Positions 7,581 through 14,273 of a DNA stretch of 14,273 bases are shown here, piece after piece. Each line of letters begins with the position of its first letter. Within the stretch, counting starts at the first letter, position 1. The notes under the pieces are model-generated. The model did no database searches and was not told the DNA's origin. It worked only from the letters and a program-made list of their open reading frames with translations. The stretch covers positions 1 to 14,273 of the forward strand of contig CAIYXE010000186.1 of the NCBI GenBank assembly GCA_903930095.1. The letters run 5' to 3'. Made by a program: the position numbers and the translations under genes. The stretch comes from an uncultured Hyphomicrobiales bacterium (GTDB taxonomy: Bacteria; Pseudomonadota; Alphaproteobacteria; Rhizobiales; Aestuariivirgaceae).

Positions 7581-9260
7581 ATGCCATCCGGCGACGCACT
7601 GCCCATGCTGAAGGCTCCGCCCCGGCCGCTGAGCGAGCGGCTGCTGAGTGCCGCAGCACTGGTCACCGGCCTTGCGCTGGGGCTTCCCGTCCTCACCATC
7701 ATCGTGCTGGCGCTGATGCCAACCGAAAACATCTGGCCGCACCTGATCGCCACCGTGCTGCCGGGCTATGTGATGCGCACGCTCGCGCTGATGGTGGGCG
7801 TGGGCCTCATCACCTTCGCTGTTGGCACCGCCGTCGCATGGCTCGTCACCATGTGCCGCTTTCCCCTTAGGCCGCTGTTCGTCTGGGCCTCGCTGCTGCC
7901 GCTGGCGATGCCGGGCTACATCGTGGCCTTCGCCTATGTCGATTTCCTCAGCTACGCCGGGCCGCTGCAGAGCTGGCTCAGGGACGTGTTCGGCTGGACG
8001 AAGCCGTCCGACTACTGGTTCCCCGAGATCCGGTCTCTGGGCGGCGCGATCTTCGTGCTCTCCATGGTGCTCTACCCTTATGTCTTCCTCACCGCGCGGG
8101 CGAGCTTCATCCGCCAGCCCGCCACCCAGCTTGAAGTGGCGCGCGCGCTGGGGCGCACGCCCTGGGGCGCGTTCCGCAACGTGGCGCTGCCCCTGGCACG
8201 GCCCGGCATCGCGGTTGGCGTATCGCTCGCGCTGATGGAATGCCTGAACGACATCGGCGCGGCGGGCTTCTTCGGGGTCAACACCCTCACCCTCGGCGTC
8301 TACACGACATGGATCACGAATGGTAACCTCGGCGGGGCAGCACAGATCTCCGCCGTCATGCTGCTCTTCATCTTCGTCCTCGTCTGGGTCGAGCGGACGG
8401 CGAGGCGCCGGCAGTCCTTCGTGCTGCCGTCCCAGCGCCCGCGGCAGCCGGACCGCATCCGCCTCAACGGCTGGCAGCGGGTCCTGGCAGTGATCGTCTG
8501 CGCGACACCGATCGTGATCGGCTTCATCATCCCCGCGCTGGTGCTGCTGGCCTTCGCCGCGTCACGCCTCGACCAGGCCCTGTCCATTCCCTATCTCAGG
8601 GCAGTCTACCATTCGCTGATGCTGGCAGGGCTTGCGGCGGCAATCGCGGTCGCGCTGGGCCTGGTGCTGGGCTATGCCAACCGCGCCATGCGATCGCGCT
8701 TCACGGGCAACGTCATCCGCATCACCAGCATGGGCTATGCAATCCCTGGCACGGTGCTGGGCATCGGCGTGCTCATCCCGCTTGCCGGCTTCGACAATGC
8801 GGTTGACGGCTTCATGCGGGAGACCTTCGGCATCTCGACCGGGCTCCTGCTCTCAGGCTCGATCGCGGCCGTCGTCTTCGCCTATGTGGTGCGCTTCCTC
8901 GCCATCTCCTTCGGCACTCTTGAATCGGGGCTCCAGAAGGTAACGCCCAACGTCGCCGCTGCCGCGAGGACGCTGGGGCGCGGTCCCGTCAGCGCCTTCT
9001 TCGAAGTTCACCTGCCGCTTCTGAGGCCGGCCCTGGTTGCGGCAGGGCTGCTCGTCTTCGTTGACTGCATGAAGGAACTTCCCGCGACGCTGATCCTCCG
9101 GCCCTTCGACTTCGAGACCCTGGCCACCAGCGTCTTCGTCCTGGCCTCGATGGGCGAGCTGGAGGAAAGCGCCCTTCCCGCGCTCACGATCGTCGCGGCC
9201 GGATTGCTGCCGGTGATCCTGCTCTCACGCACCTTCCAGGAACCGCACATCACGTCCTGA
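7581..9260 (+). CDS. Iron(III)-type ABC transporter permease (fused double unit)
   Basis: A 559-residue inner-membrane protein with about twelve hydrophobic segments in two homologous halves, the arrangement of FbpB/AfuB/SfuB ferric-iron permeases. Each half carries an EAA-type loop that docks the ATPase: [22 protein letters not shown] near 184-205 and [23 protein letters not shown] near 458-480. Other family-like stretches are [15 protein letters not shown] (105-119) and the second-half [21 protein letters not shown] (495-515). Substrate is inferred from family resemblance; thiamine or other FbpB-like cargo cannot be excluded. The ATG at 7581 lies eight bases after the kinase stop, so co-transcription is likely; an in-frame ATG at 7605 would remove eight residues. 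No binding-protein or ATPase gene is in the window. The 3' end overlaps the convergent ligase gene by eleven bases. Confidence 0.9.
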   Translation: MPSGDALPMLKAPPRPLSERLLSAAALVTGLALGLPVLTIIVLALMPTENIWPHLIATVLPGYVMRTLALMVGVGLITFAVGTAVAWLVTMCRFPLRPLFVWASLLPLAMPGYIVAFAYVDFLSYAGPLQSWLRDVFGWTKPSDYWFPEIRSLGGAIFVLSMVLYPYVFLTARASFIRQPATQLEVARALGRTPWGAFRNVALPLARPGIAVGVSLALMECLNDIGAAGFFGVNTLTLGVYTTWITNGNLGGAAQISAVMLLFIFVLVWVERTARRRQSFVLPSQRPRQPDRIRLNGWQRVLAVIVCATPIVIGFIIPALVLLAFAASRLDQALSIPYLRAVYHSLMLAGLAAAIAVALGLVLGYANRAMRSRFTGNVIRITSMGYAIPGTVLGIGVLIPLAGFDNAVDGFMRETFGISTGLLLSGSIAAVVFAYVVRFLAISFGTLESGLQKVTPNVAAAARTLGRGPVSAFFEVHLPLLRPALVAAGLLVFVDCMKELPATLILRPFDFETLATSVFVLASMGELEESALPALTIVAAGLLPVILLSRTFQEPHITS

Positions 9261-11190
9261 GTTCGGGCAGGTCCACAAAGAGGTCCAGCGCCTCCGGATT
9301 GGCGAGCGCCTCCTTGTTCTTCACCGCGCGGCCATGCACCACGTCGCGCACCGCAAGCTCGGTGATCTTGCCGGACTTGGTGCGCGGAATGTCGGCCACG
9401 GCCACAATCTTCGCCGGCACGTGGCGGGGCGATGCCCCAGCACGGATCTGCGCCCTGATCCGCGCAACAAGCGCCTCGTCGAGCGCCACGCCAGGGCGCA
9501 GCCTCACGAACAGCACGACGCGCACGTCATTGTCCCAGTCCTGGCCGATGGCCAGCGCCTCGATCACCTCCGGCACCTGCTCGACCTGGGCATAGATCTC
9601 CGCCGTGCCGATCCTGACGCCGCCCGGGTTCAGCGTCGCATCCGACCGGCCATGAATGATCATGCCGCCATGCGCCGTGATCTCCGCGAAATCGCCATGG
9701 CACCAGATGCCGGGAAAGCGCGCGAAATAGGCGTTATGGTACTTGGCGCCGTCAGGATCATTCCAGAACATCACCGGCATCGAGGGGAACGGCTTCACGC
9801 AGACGAGTTCGCCCTTGCCGCCCCGGAGCGGCTGTCCCGCCTCGTCATAGACGTCGACCGCCATGCCCAGCATCGCACCCTGGATCTCGCCGCGCCAGAC
9901 GGGAGACAGCGGATTGCCGCCCACGAAGCAGCCGCAGATGTCGGTGCCGCCCGAGATCGAGGCCAGCTGCATGTCTGCCTTGATGTCCGCATGGACGAAG
10001 TCGAAGCTCTCCGCACTCAAGGGAGAGCCCGTCGAGAGCATGGCCCTGAGGGTGCGGAGAACATGCGTCTCGCGCGGCACCAGCCCGCTCTTCTTCACGG
10101 CGTCGATGTATTTGGCGGAGGTTCCGAAGATCGTCATCGCCTCCGCGTCGGCATAGTCGAACAGCACCTGGCCCGACGGGTGGAAGGGCGAGCCGTCATA
10201 GAGGAGAAGCGTGGCGCCCGCGGCAAGCCCGGAGACCAGCCAGTTCCACATCATCCACCCGCAGGTCGAGAAATAGAACAGCCTGTCGCCGGGACCGGTG
10301 CCCGTGTTTAGCACGTGCTCGCTGAGATGCTTCAGCAGGATGCCGCCCGCCGAATGCACGATGCACTTGGGAACCCCTGTGGTGCCGGACGAATAGAGAA
10401 TGTACAGCGGATGATCGAAGGGCAGCTGCGCGAAGGCGATGGGTGCTGCGCTGTGGCCTTGCATGAATGCTGCCAGCGTCTCGCCGCCGGAAAGCGCGCC
10501 TGCGGTTTCCTCCGCCTCGCCGATATAGTCGATGACGAGAATCCTTTCGGCGGACGGCAGCTGCTTCAGCACATTCGCCGCCTTGTCCGCCATGCGGATG
10601 GTCTTGCCTCCATAGTAGTAGCCGTCGCAGGTGATGAGCACGCGGGGGGCGATCTGGCCGAAGCGGTCGAGGATGCCGCGCTCGCCGAAGTCAGGCGAGC
10701 AGGACGACCAGATGGCGCCCAGTGAGGATGCGGCGAGGAAGCACACGATCGCCTCGGGCATGTTCGGCACGATGGCGGCAACCCGGTCGCCAGCCTTGAT
10801 GCCTGCCGCCGCAAGGGCGCGGTGAAGACGCGCCACGTCCTGGTTGAGCCGGGCCCAGCTCATGCGGCGCTGCACCTTGTCTTCGCCGCGGAACACCAGC
10901 GCATCGGTTTCGTCGTTCCGGCGCAGCAGGTTCTCGGCGTAATTCAGCCGCGCATCGGGAAAGAAGCGTGCGCCCGGCATGCGGTGCCCATCGGCCAGTA
11001 CCCGCTCGCCGCGCGTCTCAGCCTTCACCGCGCAGAAGTCCCACACCCCGCTCCAGAAATCCTCCGGCCGCTCGACCGAGAAGCGCAGCACCTCCTCGAA
11101 GCTCCGCAGGCCCAGGGGCTGCATGAAGCGCCAGAGGGCGGAGGCTTCGGCACGGGCCGGATCGGGGGTCCACAAGGGGCGTTCGGTCAT
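9250..11190 (-). CDS. Acetoacetate-CoA ligase (acetoacetyl-CoA synthetase)
   Basis: A 646-residue adenylate-forming enzyme that activates acetoacetate with ATP and CoA, feeding ketone bodies from poly-3-hydroxybutyrate or 3-hydroxybutyrate breakdown into central metabolism. It shows the AMP-binding loop [10 protein letters not shown] (266-275), the family-typical [17 protein letters not shown], the adenylate-contact region [20 protein letters not shown] and the C-terminal catalytic lysine K608 in [14 protein letters not shown]. The N-terminal [18 protein letters not shown] and the length of about 650 residues distinguish it from acetyl-CoA synthetase. I chose the ATG at 11190 (MTERPLW); a TTG at 11208 in frame would add six residues and looks weaker. 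It is transcribed alone, divergent from the AsmA-like gene and converging on the permease gene. Confidence 0.95.
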   Translation of the reverse strand: MTERPLWTPDPARAEASALWRFMQPLGLRSFEEVLRFSVERPEDFWSGVWDFCAVKAETRGERVLADGHRMPGARFFPDARLNYAENLLRRNDETDALVFRGEDKVQRRMSWARLNQDVARLHRALAAAGIKAGDRVAAIVPNMPEAIVCFLAASSLGAIWSSCSPDFGERGILDRFGQIAPRVLITCDGYYYGGKTIRMADKAANVLKQLPSAERILVIDYIGEAEETAGALSGGETLAAFMQGHSAAPIAFAQLPFDHPLYILYSSGTTGVPKCIVHSAGGILLKHLSEHVLNTGTGPGDRLFYFSTCGWMMWNWLVSGLAAGATLLLYDGSPFHPSGQVLFDYADAEAMTIFGTSAKYIDAVKKSGLVPRETHVLRTLRAMLSTGSPLSAESFDFVHADIKADMQLASISGGTDICGCFVGGNPLSPVWRGEIQGAMLGMAVDVYDEAGQPLRGGKGELVCVKPFPSMPVMFWNDPDGAKYHNAYFARFPGIWCHGDFAEITAHGGMIIHGRSDATLNPGGVRIGTAEIYAQVEQVPEVIEALAIGQDWDNDVRVVLFVRLRPGVALDEALVARIRAQIRAGASPRHVPAKIVAVADIPRTKSGKITELAVRDVVHGRAVKNKEALANPEALDLFVDLPELRT

Positions 11191-11289
11191 GTAAGGCTCA
11201 TATCTCAACTGCTCGGTATCAGGGGTCTATTGATGTCACAGAAGGGCCGCAAGTCCCGGCCAAAAGCGGCGCAATTTCAGGAGTTTCCG

Positions 11290-13056
11290 ATGGACCGTCG
11301 CGGATTGATGGCAGTGGGCGCCGCGGTTGCCCTGATCGCAGTGGCAACCATCGTATGGGTGGTGTTCTCGCCGGGCTGGGTCGTCCCGGCGCTGGGCAGG
11401 ATCGCCGAACAGCAGCTCGGGCGCGGCTTCTCGGCCACGGGTGGCGCCCATCTCGACTTCTCGCCGCTGTCGGTCCGCATCGAGGAGCCCGTGCTCGCCG
11501 GCCTCACCGACACGAGCGCTGGCGTGCTGTCCGGCGGAACGCTGGTGATCCCCATCAGCTTCGGGCAGATCCTCGCGCGCCGGCCCGATCTCGCGCGCAT
11601 CTCCCTGAACGACTCCGAATTCGCGCTGCTGATCGATGAGCGCGGCCAGGCCAGCTGGGATTTTCCCGAGGCGAGGACCGGCCAGGAGATGGCCATCACG
11701 CTGAAGCAGGCCTCCTTCCGCTATTTCGATGCACGAAACGGACAGGCACTCGGGCTCTCCAACGTCGATGGCCTGCTGCGGATCACCCCAGAGGGCGGCG
11801 TGACCTTCACCGGCACGGCCGTGATCAAGTCCCAGCTGGCACGCATCGACCTGGAGCTCCGGTCGCTGCCACGCGTCAACGCGGGCGGCTCGCCGCTCGA
11901 GATCGCAATCGAAAGCGGTGCGGCCTCCGCCAGCTTCAGCGGCAGGCTCTCGACCGGCAAGGTCCTGAACCTCGCGGGGCCGCTGAGCCTTTCCACCCGC
12001 GAGACGGCCACGCTGGCGCGCTGGGCGGGCATTCCGCTGGCCGAAGACGCAAAGCTGCCGGCGCCGCTCAATCTCGACGGCGCGCTCGACACTGCGGGCC
12101 GCGCCTATGCGATCCGCAATGCCGCCGTGACGCTGGGCCAGTTCCGCGCCGCGGGCGACGTGGTGGCCGACCTCCGCGGCGAGCGGCCAAAACTGCAGGC
12201 CAATCTGCAGGCGGAAACACTGTGGCTCGATGCGCTGGTGCCGTCCGCTGGCGCCGGGCCGGGGGCGTGGGGCCGCGCCGTGCTGCCCGTCCAGGCCTTG
12301 AGGGCCATCAACGCGGAGCTGAGCATCATCGCGCGGACGGTGGCCTTCGGCAGCTTCACGGGCGGCGTCACGCGCTTTGCCGCCACGGTGACAGACGGCA
12401 AGCTCGAAGCCTCCGGCGCCGCGCGCCTTGATACCGGTGGCACGGCAAGCTTTACGGCACAGGTCGATTCAGCCGTCCTGCCGCCGTCGGGCACGCTTGG
12501 CATCACCGCCGAGAATGCCAGCCTTGCGCCGCTCATCGGCGCACTCGCGGGGGTGACGGCCCTGTCCGGCACAGGGAACCTCAAGCTGGAGCTCAGCGCC
12601 CAGGGGCAGACGCAGGAAGAGCTGGTCAGCACTCTTCAGGGGGCGGCCAGCCTGTCGCTCAACGGCGGGCAGCTCGCCGGCAGCGATATCGGCGGGATGG
12701 TCACCGCCGTGCGCGAGAGAATCCTCGACGGCTGGACCGCCGTGCCCGGCGGCACACCCGTCGACAGCCTGAGCGCCACCGCGAGCCTGGCGGATGGCCT
12801 CGCCACCCTCGGCGCGAGCGAGCTCGCCACGCCGGGTCTGCGGATGTCGCTGTCCGGCACGGTCGACCTGTTGCGCCGCGCGCTCGACCTCAAGGCGGAG
12901 CTGCTGCCGCCCGAGACCGCGCCCCTGCCGGTGCCGGTGATCGTCCAGGGCAATTGGGCAGCACCGCGCATCTACCCGGACATTCCCGACATCCTGAACA
13001 ATCCGGAGGGCGGCTTCGCGCGGCTCCGTCCGGGCGTGATACCACCCGGCAATTGA
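11290..13056 (+). CDS. AsmA family protein
   Basis: A 588-residue envelope protein with one N-terminal hydrophobic segment (about 5-26, LMAVGAAVALIAVATIVWVV) and a large periplasmic part rich in beta-strand repeats. The region after the anchor (PALGRIAEQQLGRGFSATGG, then HLDFSPLSVRIEEPVLAGL and ILARRPDLARISL) resembles the AsmA N-terminal domain. LKLELSAQGQTQEELVSTLQGAASLSLNGGQLAGSDI near 435-470 resembles the conserved C-terminal part. AsmA-like proteins are implicated in outer-membrane assembly and lipid transfer between membranes; the exact role here is unknown. The ATG at 11290 has Shine-Dalgarno AGGAG (11279-11283) six bases before it. An ATG at 11233, seven bases after AGGGG, would add a 19-residue basic extension and remains possible. 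It probably leads an operon with moaE and the nuclease. Confidence 0.85.
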   Translation: MDRRGLMAVGAAVALIAVATIVWVVFSPGWVVPALGRIAEQQLGRGFSATGGAHLDFSPLSVRIEEPVLAGLTDTSAGVLSGGTLVIPISFGQILARRPDLARISLNDSEFALLIDERGQASWDFPEARTGQEMAITLKQASFRYFDARNGQALGLSNVDGLLRITPEGGVTFTGTAVIKSQLARIDLELRSLPRVNAGGSPLEIAIESGAASASFSGRLSTGKVLNLAGPLSLSTRETATLARWAGIPLAEDAKLPAPLNLDGALDTAGRAYAIRNAAVTLGQFRAAGDVVADLRGERPKLQANLQAETLWLDALVPSAGAGPGAWGRAVLPVQALRAINAELSIIARTVAFGSFTGGVTRFAATVTDGKLEASGAARLDTGGTASFTAQVDSAVLPPSGTLGITAENASLAPLIGALAGVTALSGTGNLKLELSAQGQTQEELVSTLQGAASLSLNGGQLAGSDIGGMVTAVRERILDGWTAVPGGTPVDSLSATASLADGLATLGASELATPGLRMSLSGTVDLLRRALDLKAELLPPETAPLPVPVIVQGNWAAPRIYPDIPDILNNPEGGFARLRPGVIPPGN

Positions 13057-13088
13057 AGCCCGGGCCAGATGAAGGCATCATTGCAGCC

Positions 13089-13547
13089 ATGATACGCGTT
13101 CAACAGCAGCCCTTCGATGCAGGTGCAGAGCTCACAGCCCTCAAGGCGGGAGAGCGCGGCATCGGCGGCACGGTGATGTTCCTCGGCACCGTGCGCGACT
13201 TCTCCGGCGGCGAGGATGTGCGCGCCATGACGCTGGAGCACTATCCCGGCATGACGGAAAAGGCCCTGGCTGACATCGAGGCCGAAGCCCTGGCGCGCTG
13301 GCCCATCGATGCCTCGCTCATCATCCACCGCTACGGCAGGCTGGAACCGGGCGAGGACATCGTGCTCGTCATCACCGCATCGGCCCACCGCGAGGCCGCC
13401 TTCGCGGCCTGCCACTTCCTCATCGACTGGCTGAAGACCAAGGCCCCCTTCTGGAAGCTCGAGGAGGGTGCTGAAGGCGCAAGCTGGGTCGAAGCCCGGG
13501 ACAGCGATGAGCATGCGGCAGCCCGCTGGGACAAGCACACGCCTTGA
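13089..13547 (+). CDS. moaE: Molybdopterin synthase catalytic subunit MoaE
   Basis: A 152-residue MoaE, the large subunit of molybdopterin synthase, which with thiocarboxylated MoaD converts cyclic pyranopterin monophosphate into molybdopterin. Key features are GGTVMFLGTVRDF with R36, the HRYGRLEPGEDIVLV stretch, SAHREAAFAACHFLIDWLKTKAP, and the two lysines K116 and K123 in LKTKAPFWK that correspond to the catalytic lysines of the E. coli enzyme (K119 and K126). The C-terminal WVEARDSDEHAAARW is also typical. It starts at ATG 13089, 32 bases after the AsmA-like gene; the Shine-Dalgarno is weak. moaD is not adjacent. Its stop overlaps the TTG start of the next gene. Confidence 0.96.
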   Translation: MIRVQQQPFDAGAELTALKAGERGIGGTVMFLGTVRDFSGGEDVRAMTLEHYPGMTEKALADIEAEALARWPIDASLIIHRYGRLEPGEDIVLVITASAHREAAFAACHFLIDWLKTKAPFWKLEEGAEGASWVEARDSDEHAAARWDKHTP

Positions 13548-14119
13548 GAACAAGGCGCAAGGCCGGCCGCTCACCCCTGCGCAGCCTCGCCGATGCGCTG
13601 GTGTTCATCGCGCTTGCCGCGCTCGTGACGCTTGCCGTCAGCCGGACGGGGTGGCTGTCGCCTGACTCCGGCCGCTTTGCCGCCATCGACGGCGACTCAC
13701 TGCGCAAGGGCGAGCAGGAATACCGCCTGCATGGCATCGACGCGCCGGAACTTCGCCAGAACTGCACGGGAAAGGACGGCAAGCCCTTCGCCTGCGGGCG
13801 CGCCGCGCGTGATCACCTGCGCAGCCTGGTCAGGGAAGAGACACTTGACTGCGATATCCTCGAGACGGACCGCTACGGCCGCCTCGTCGCGGAATGCCGC
13901 GCGGGCGATGTGAACATCAACCGCGAGATGGTGCGGAGCGGCTGGGCCATCGCCTACCGCCGCCACGGTACGGAGCATGCAGCGGCAGAAGCTGCGGCAC
14001 GCAAGTCCGGGCTGGGCCTCTGGCAGGGCGAGTTCGAGACGCCGGAGCGCTGGCGCAATCGCCACCGGACCAGCATGGTGCGCGGCGCGGTCATCCCTGA
14101 GCTCATTCCCGTTGACTGA
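13544..14119 (+). CDS. Membrane-anchored thermonuclease-like protein (SNase fold)
   Basis: A 191-residue protein with an arginine-rich N-terminus, one hydrophobic segment (about 18-33, ALVFIALAALVTLAVS) and a staphylococcal-nuclease domain from about 45 to 160. Catalytic counterparts are visible: the calcium-binding IDGDS (D51) and RLHGIDAPEL (R61, D66, E69), and R113 in DRYGRLVAEC. It should cleave DNA or RNA on the periplasmic side, as anchor or signal peptide. Cysteines at 74, 84, 103 and 118 could form disulfides there. The TTG start overlaps the moaE stop in a TTGA junction; I see no better in-frame ATG before the hydrophobic segment. The substrate in the cell and the reason for pairing with moaE are unknown. 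Confidence 0.85.
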   Translation: MRTRRKAGRSPLRSLADALVFIALAALVTLAVSRTGWLSPDSGRFAAIDGDSLRKGEQEYRLHGIDAPELRQNCTGKDGKPFACGRAARDHLRSLVREETLDCDILETDRYGRLVAECRAGDVNINREMVRSGWAIAYRRHGTEHAAAEAAARKSGLGLWQGEFETPERWRNRHRTSMVRGAVIPELIPVD

Positions 14120-14273
14120 TTGAGCCCTTCACCTCTGGCCGTCGAAGGGCTGCGTCATCTGTCCGCCGATGCCCGGGGCAACTCGTGGGAAGCACATGGC
14201 ATGCCGCTTGACGAGCCCTATCTTCTGATTGCGGAATGGGCGCCATCAACAGACCCACAAACGGAGTATTGGC
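14120..14273 (+). other. Open right edge, possible start of another gene
   Basis: The frame directly after the nuclease stop opens with TTG and stays open to the window edge (51 codons). Its translation contains GNSWEAHGMPLDEPYLLIAEW, which looks more protein-like than random GC-rich sequence. There is no clear ribosome binding site, I do not recognise the product, and a hairpin lies across its first codons, so the true start could be later or the frame may not be coding. Confidence 0.25.
14123..14151 (+). terminator. Inverted repeat after the nuclease gene
   Basis: AGCCCTTC (14123-14130) pairs exactly with GAAGGGCT (14144-14151) across a 13-base loop, beginning three bases after the nuclease stop. 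It is well placed to end the asmA-moaE-nuclease transcript, but no T tract follows, so it is a weak terminator call. Confidence 0.35.

Noticed and set aside
9334..10311. 325-codon plus-strand frame opposite the acetoacetate-CoA ligase
   Set aside because: The ligase has all its family motifs on the minus strand; the plus-strand product is a His/Arg/Asp-rich shadow.
10822..11289. N-terminal extension of the AsmA-like frame upstream to 10822
   Set aside because: It lies antisense to the ligase N-terminus and lacks AsmA similarity; the hydrophobic anchor and a Shine-Dalgarno begin at 11279-11290.
12954..13088. 45-residue upstream extension of MoaE
   Set aside because: It overlaps the AsmA-like gene out of frame and MoaE proteins start at MIRVQ-like sequence; ATG 13089 gives normal length.

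Overview
The window looks like chromosomal DNA of a high-GC alphaproteobacterium, probably of the Hyphomicrobiales/Rhizobiales type. The evidence is a urease operon in ureB-C-E-F-G order, a short Phasin_2-type protein, a multi-PAS histidine kinase of the DivJ/PleC/PdhS type, and a tRNA-His with A73, U72 and no encoded G-1. I cannot name a genus from the sequence alone.

Layout. Positions 1-3654 (+) hold the end of ureB, then complete ureC, ureE, ureF and ureG. These are packed with a 1-base gap or short overlaps and are clearly one transcript making nickel urease and its metallocentre assembly proteins; ureA and ureD are not in the window. Positions 3655-3978 are non-coding as far as I can tell and contain a run of 12 C. 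A 69-residue unknown protein (3979-4188, +) meets a tRNA-His gene (4197-4273, -) tail to tail. A phasin gene (4440-4880, -) follows, with a strong hairpin terminator and a promoter whose -35 box overlaps a perfect inverted repeat. Divergent from it is a large sensor kinase (5089-7572, +), with a candidate CtrA box just before its start. Eight bases after the kinase comes a fused two-half ferric-iron-type ABC permease (7581-9260, +), whose 3' end overlaps a convergent acetoacetate-CoA ligase (9250-11190, -). The right end is a + strand cluster: an AsmA-family envelope protein, moaE, and a membrane-anchored staphylococcal-nuclease-like protein, followed by about 150 bases with no recognisable gene.

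How the parts relate. The urease block is one functional unit. Phasin and acetoacetate-CoA ligase both belong to poly-3-hydroxybutyrate/acetoacetate metabolism but are not co-transcribed. The kinase is the type that acts on DivK and through it on CtrA, so a CtrA-like box upstream would suggest feedback; this is inference. The permease lacks its usual binding protein and ATPase nearby. I found no CRISPR array, insertion sequence, prophage or defence island. The most unusual items are the tRNA-His acceptor end, the candidate regulatory sites around 4927-5062, the C12 tract, and the overlapping convergent gene ends at 9250-9260.
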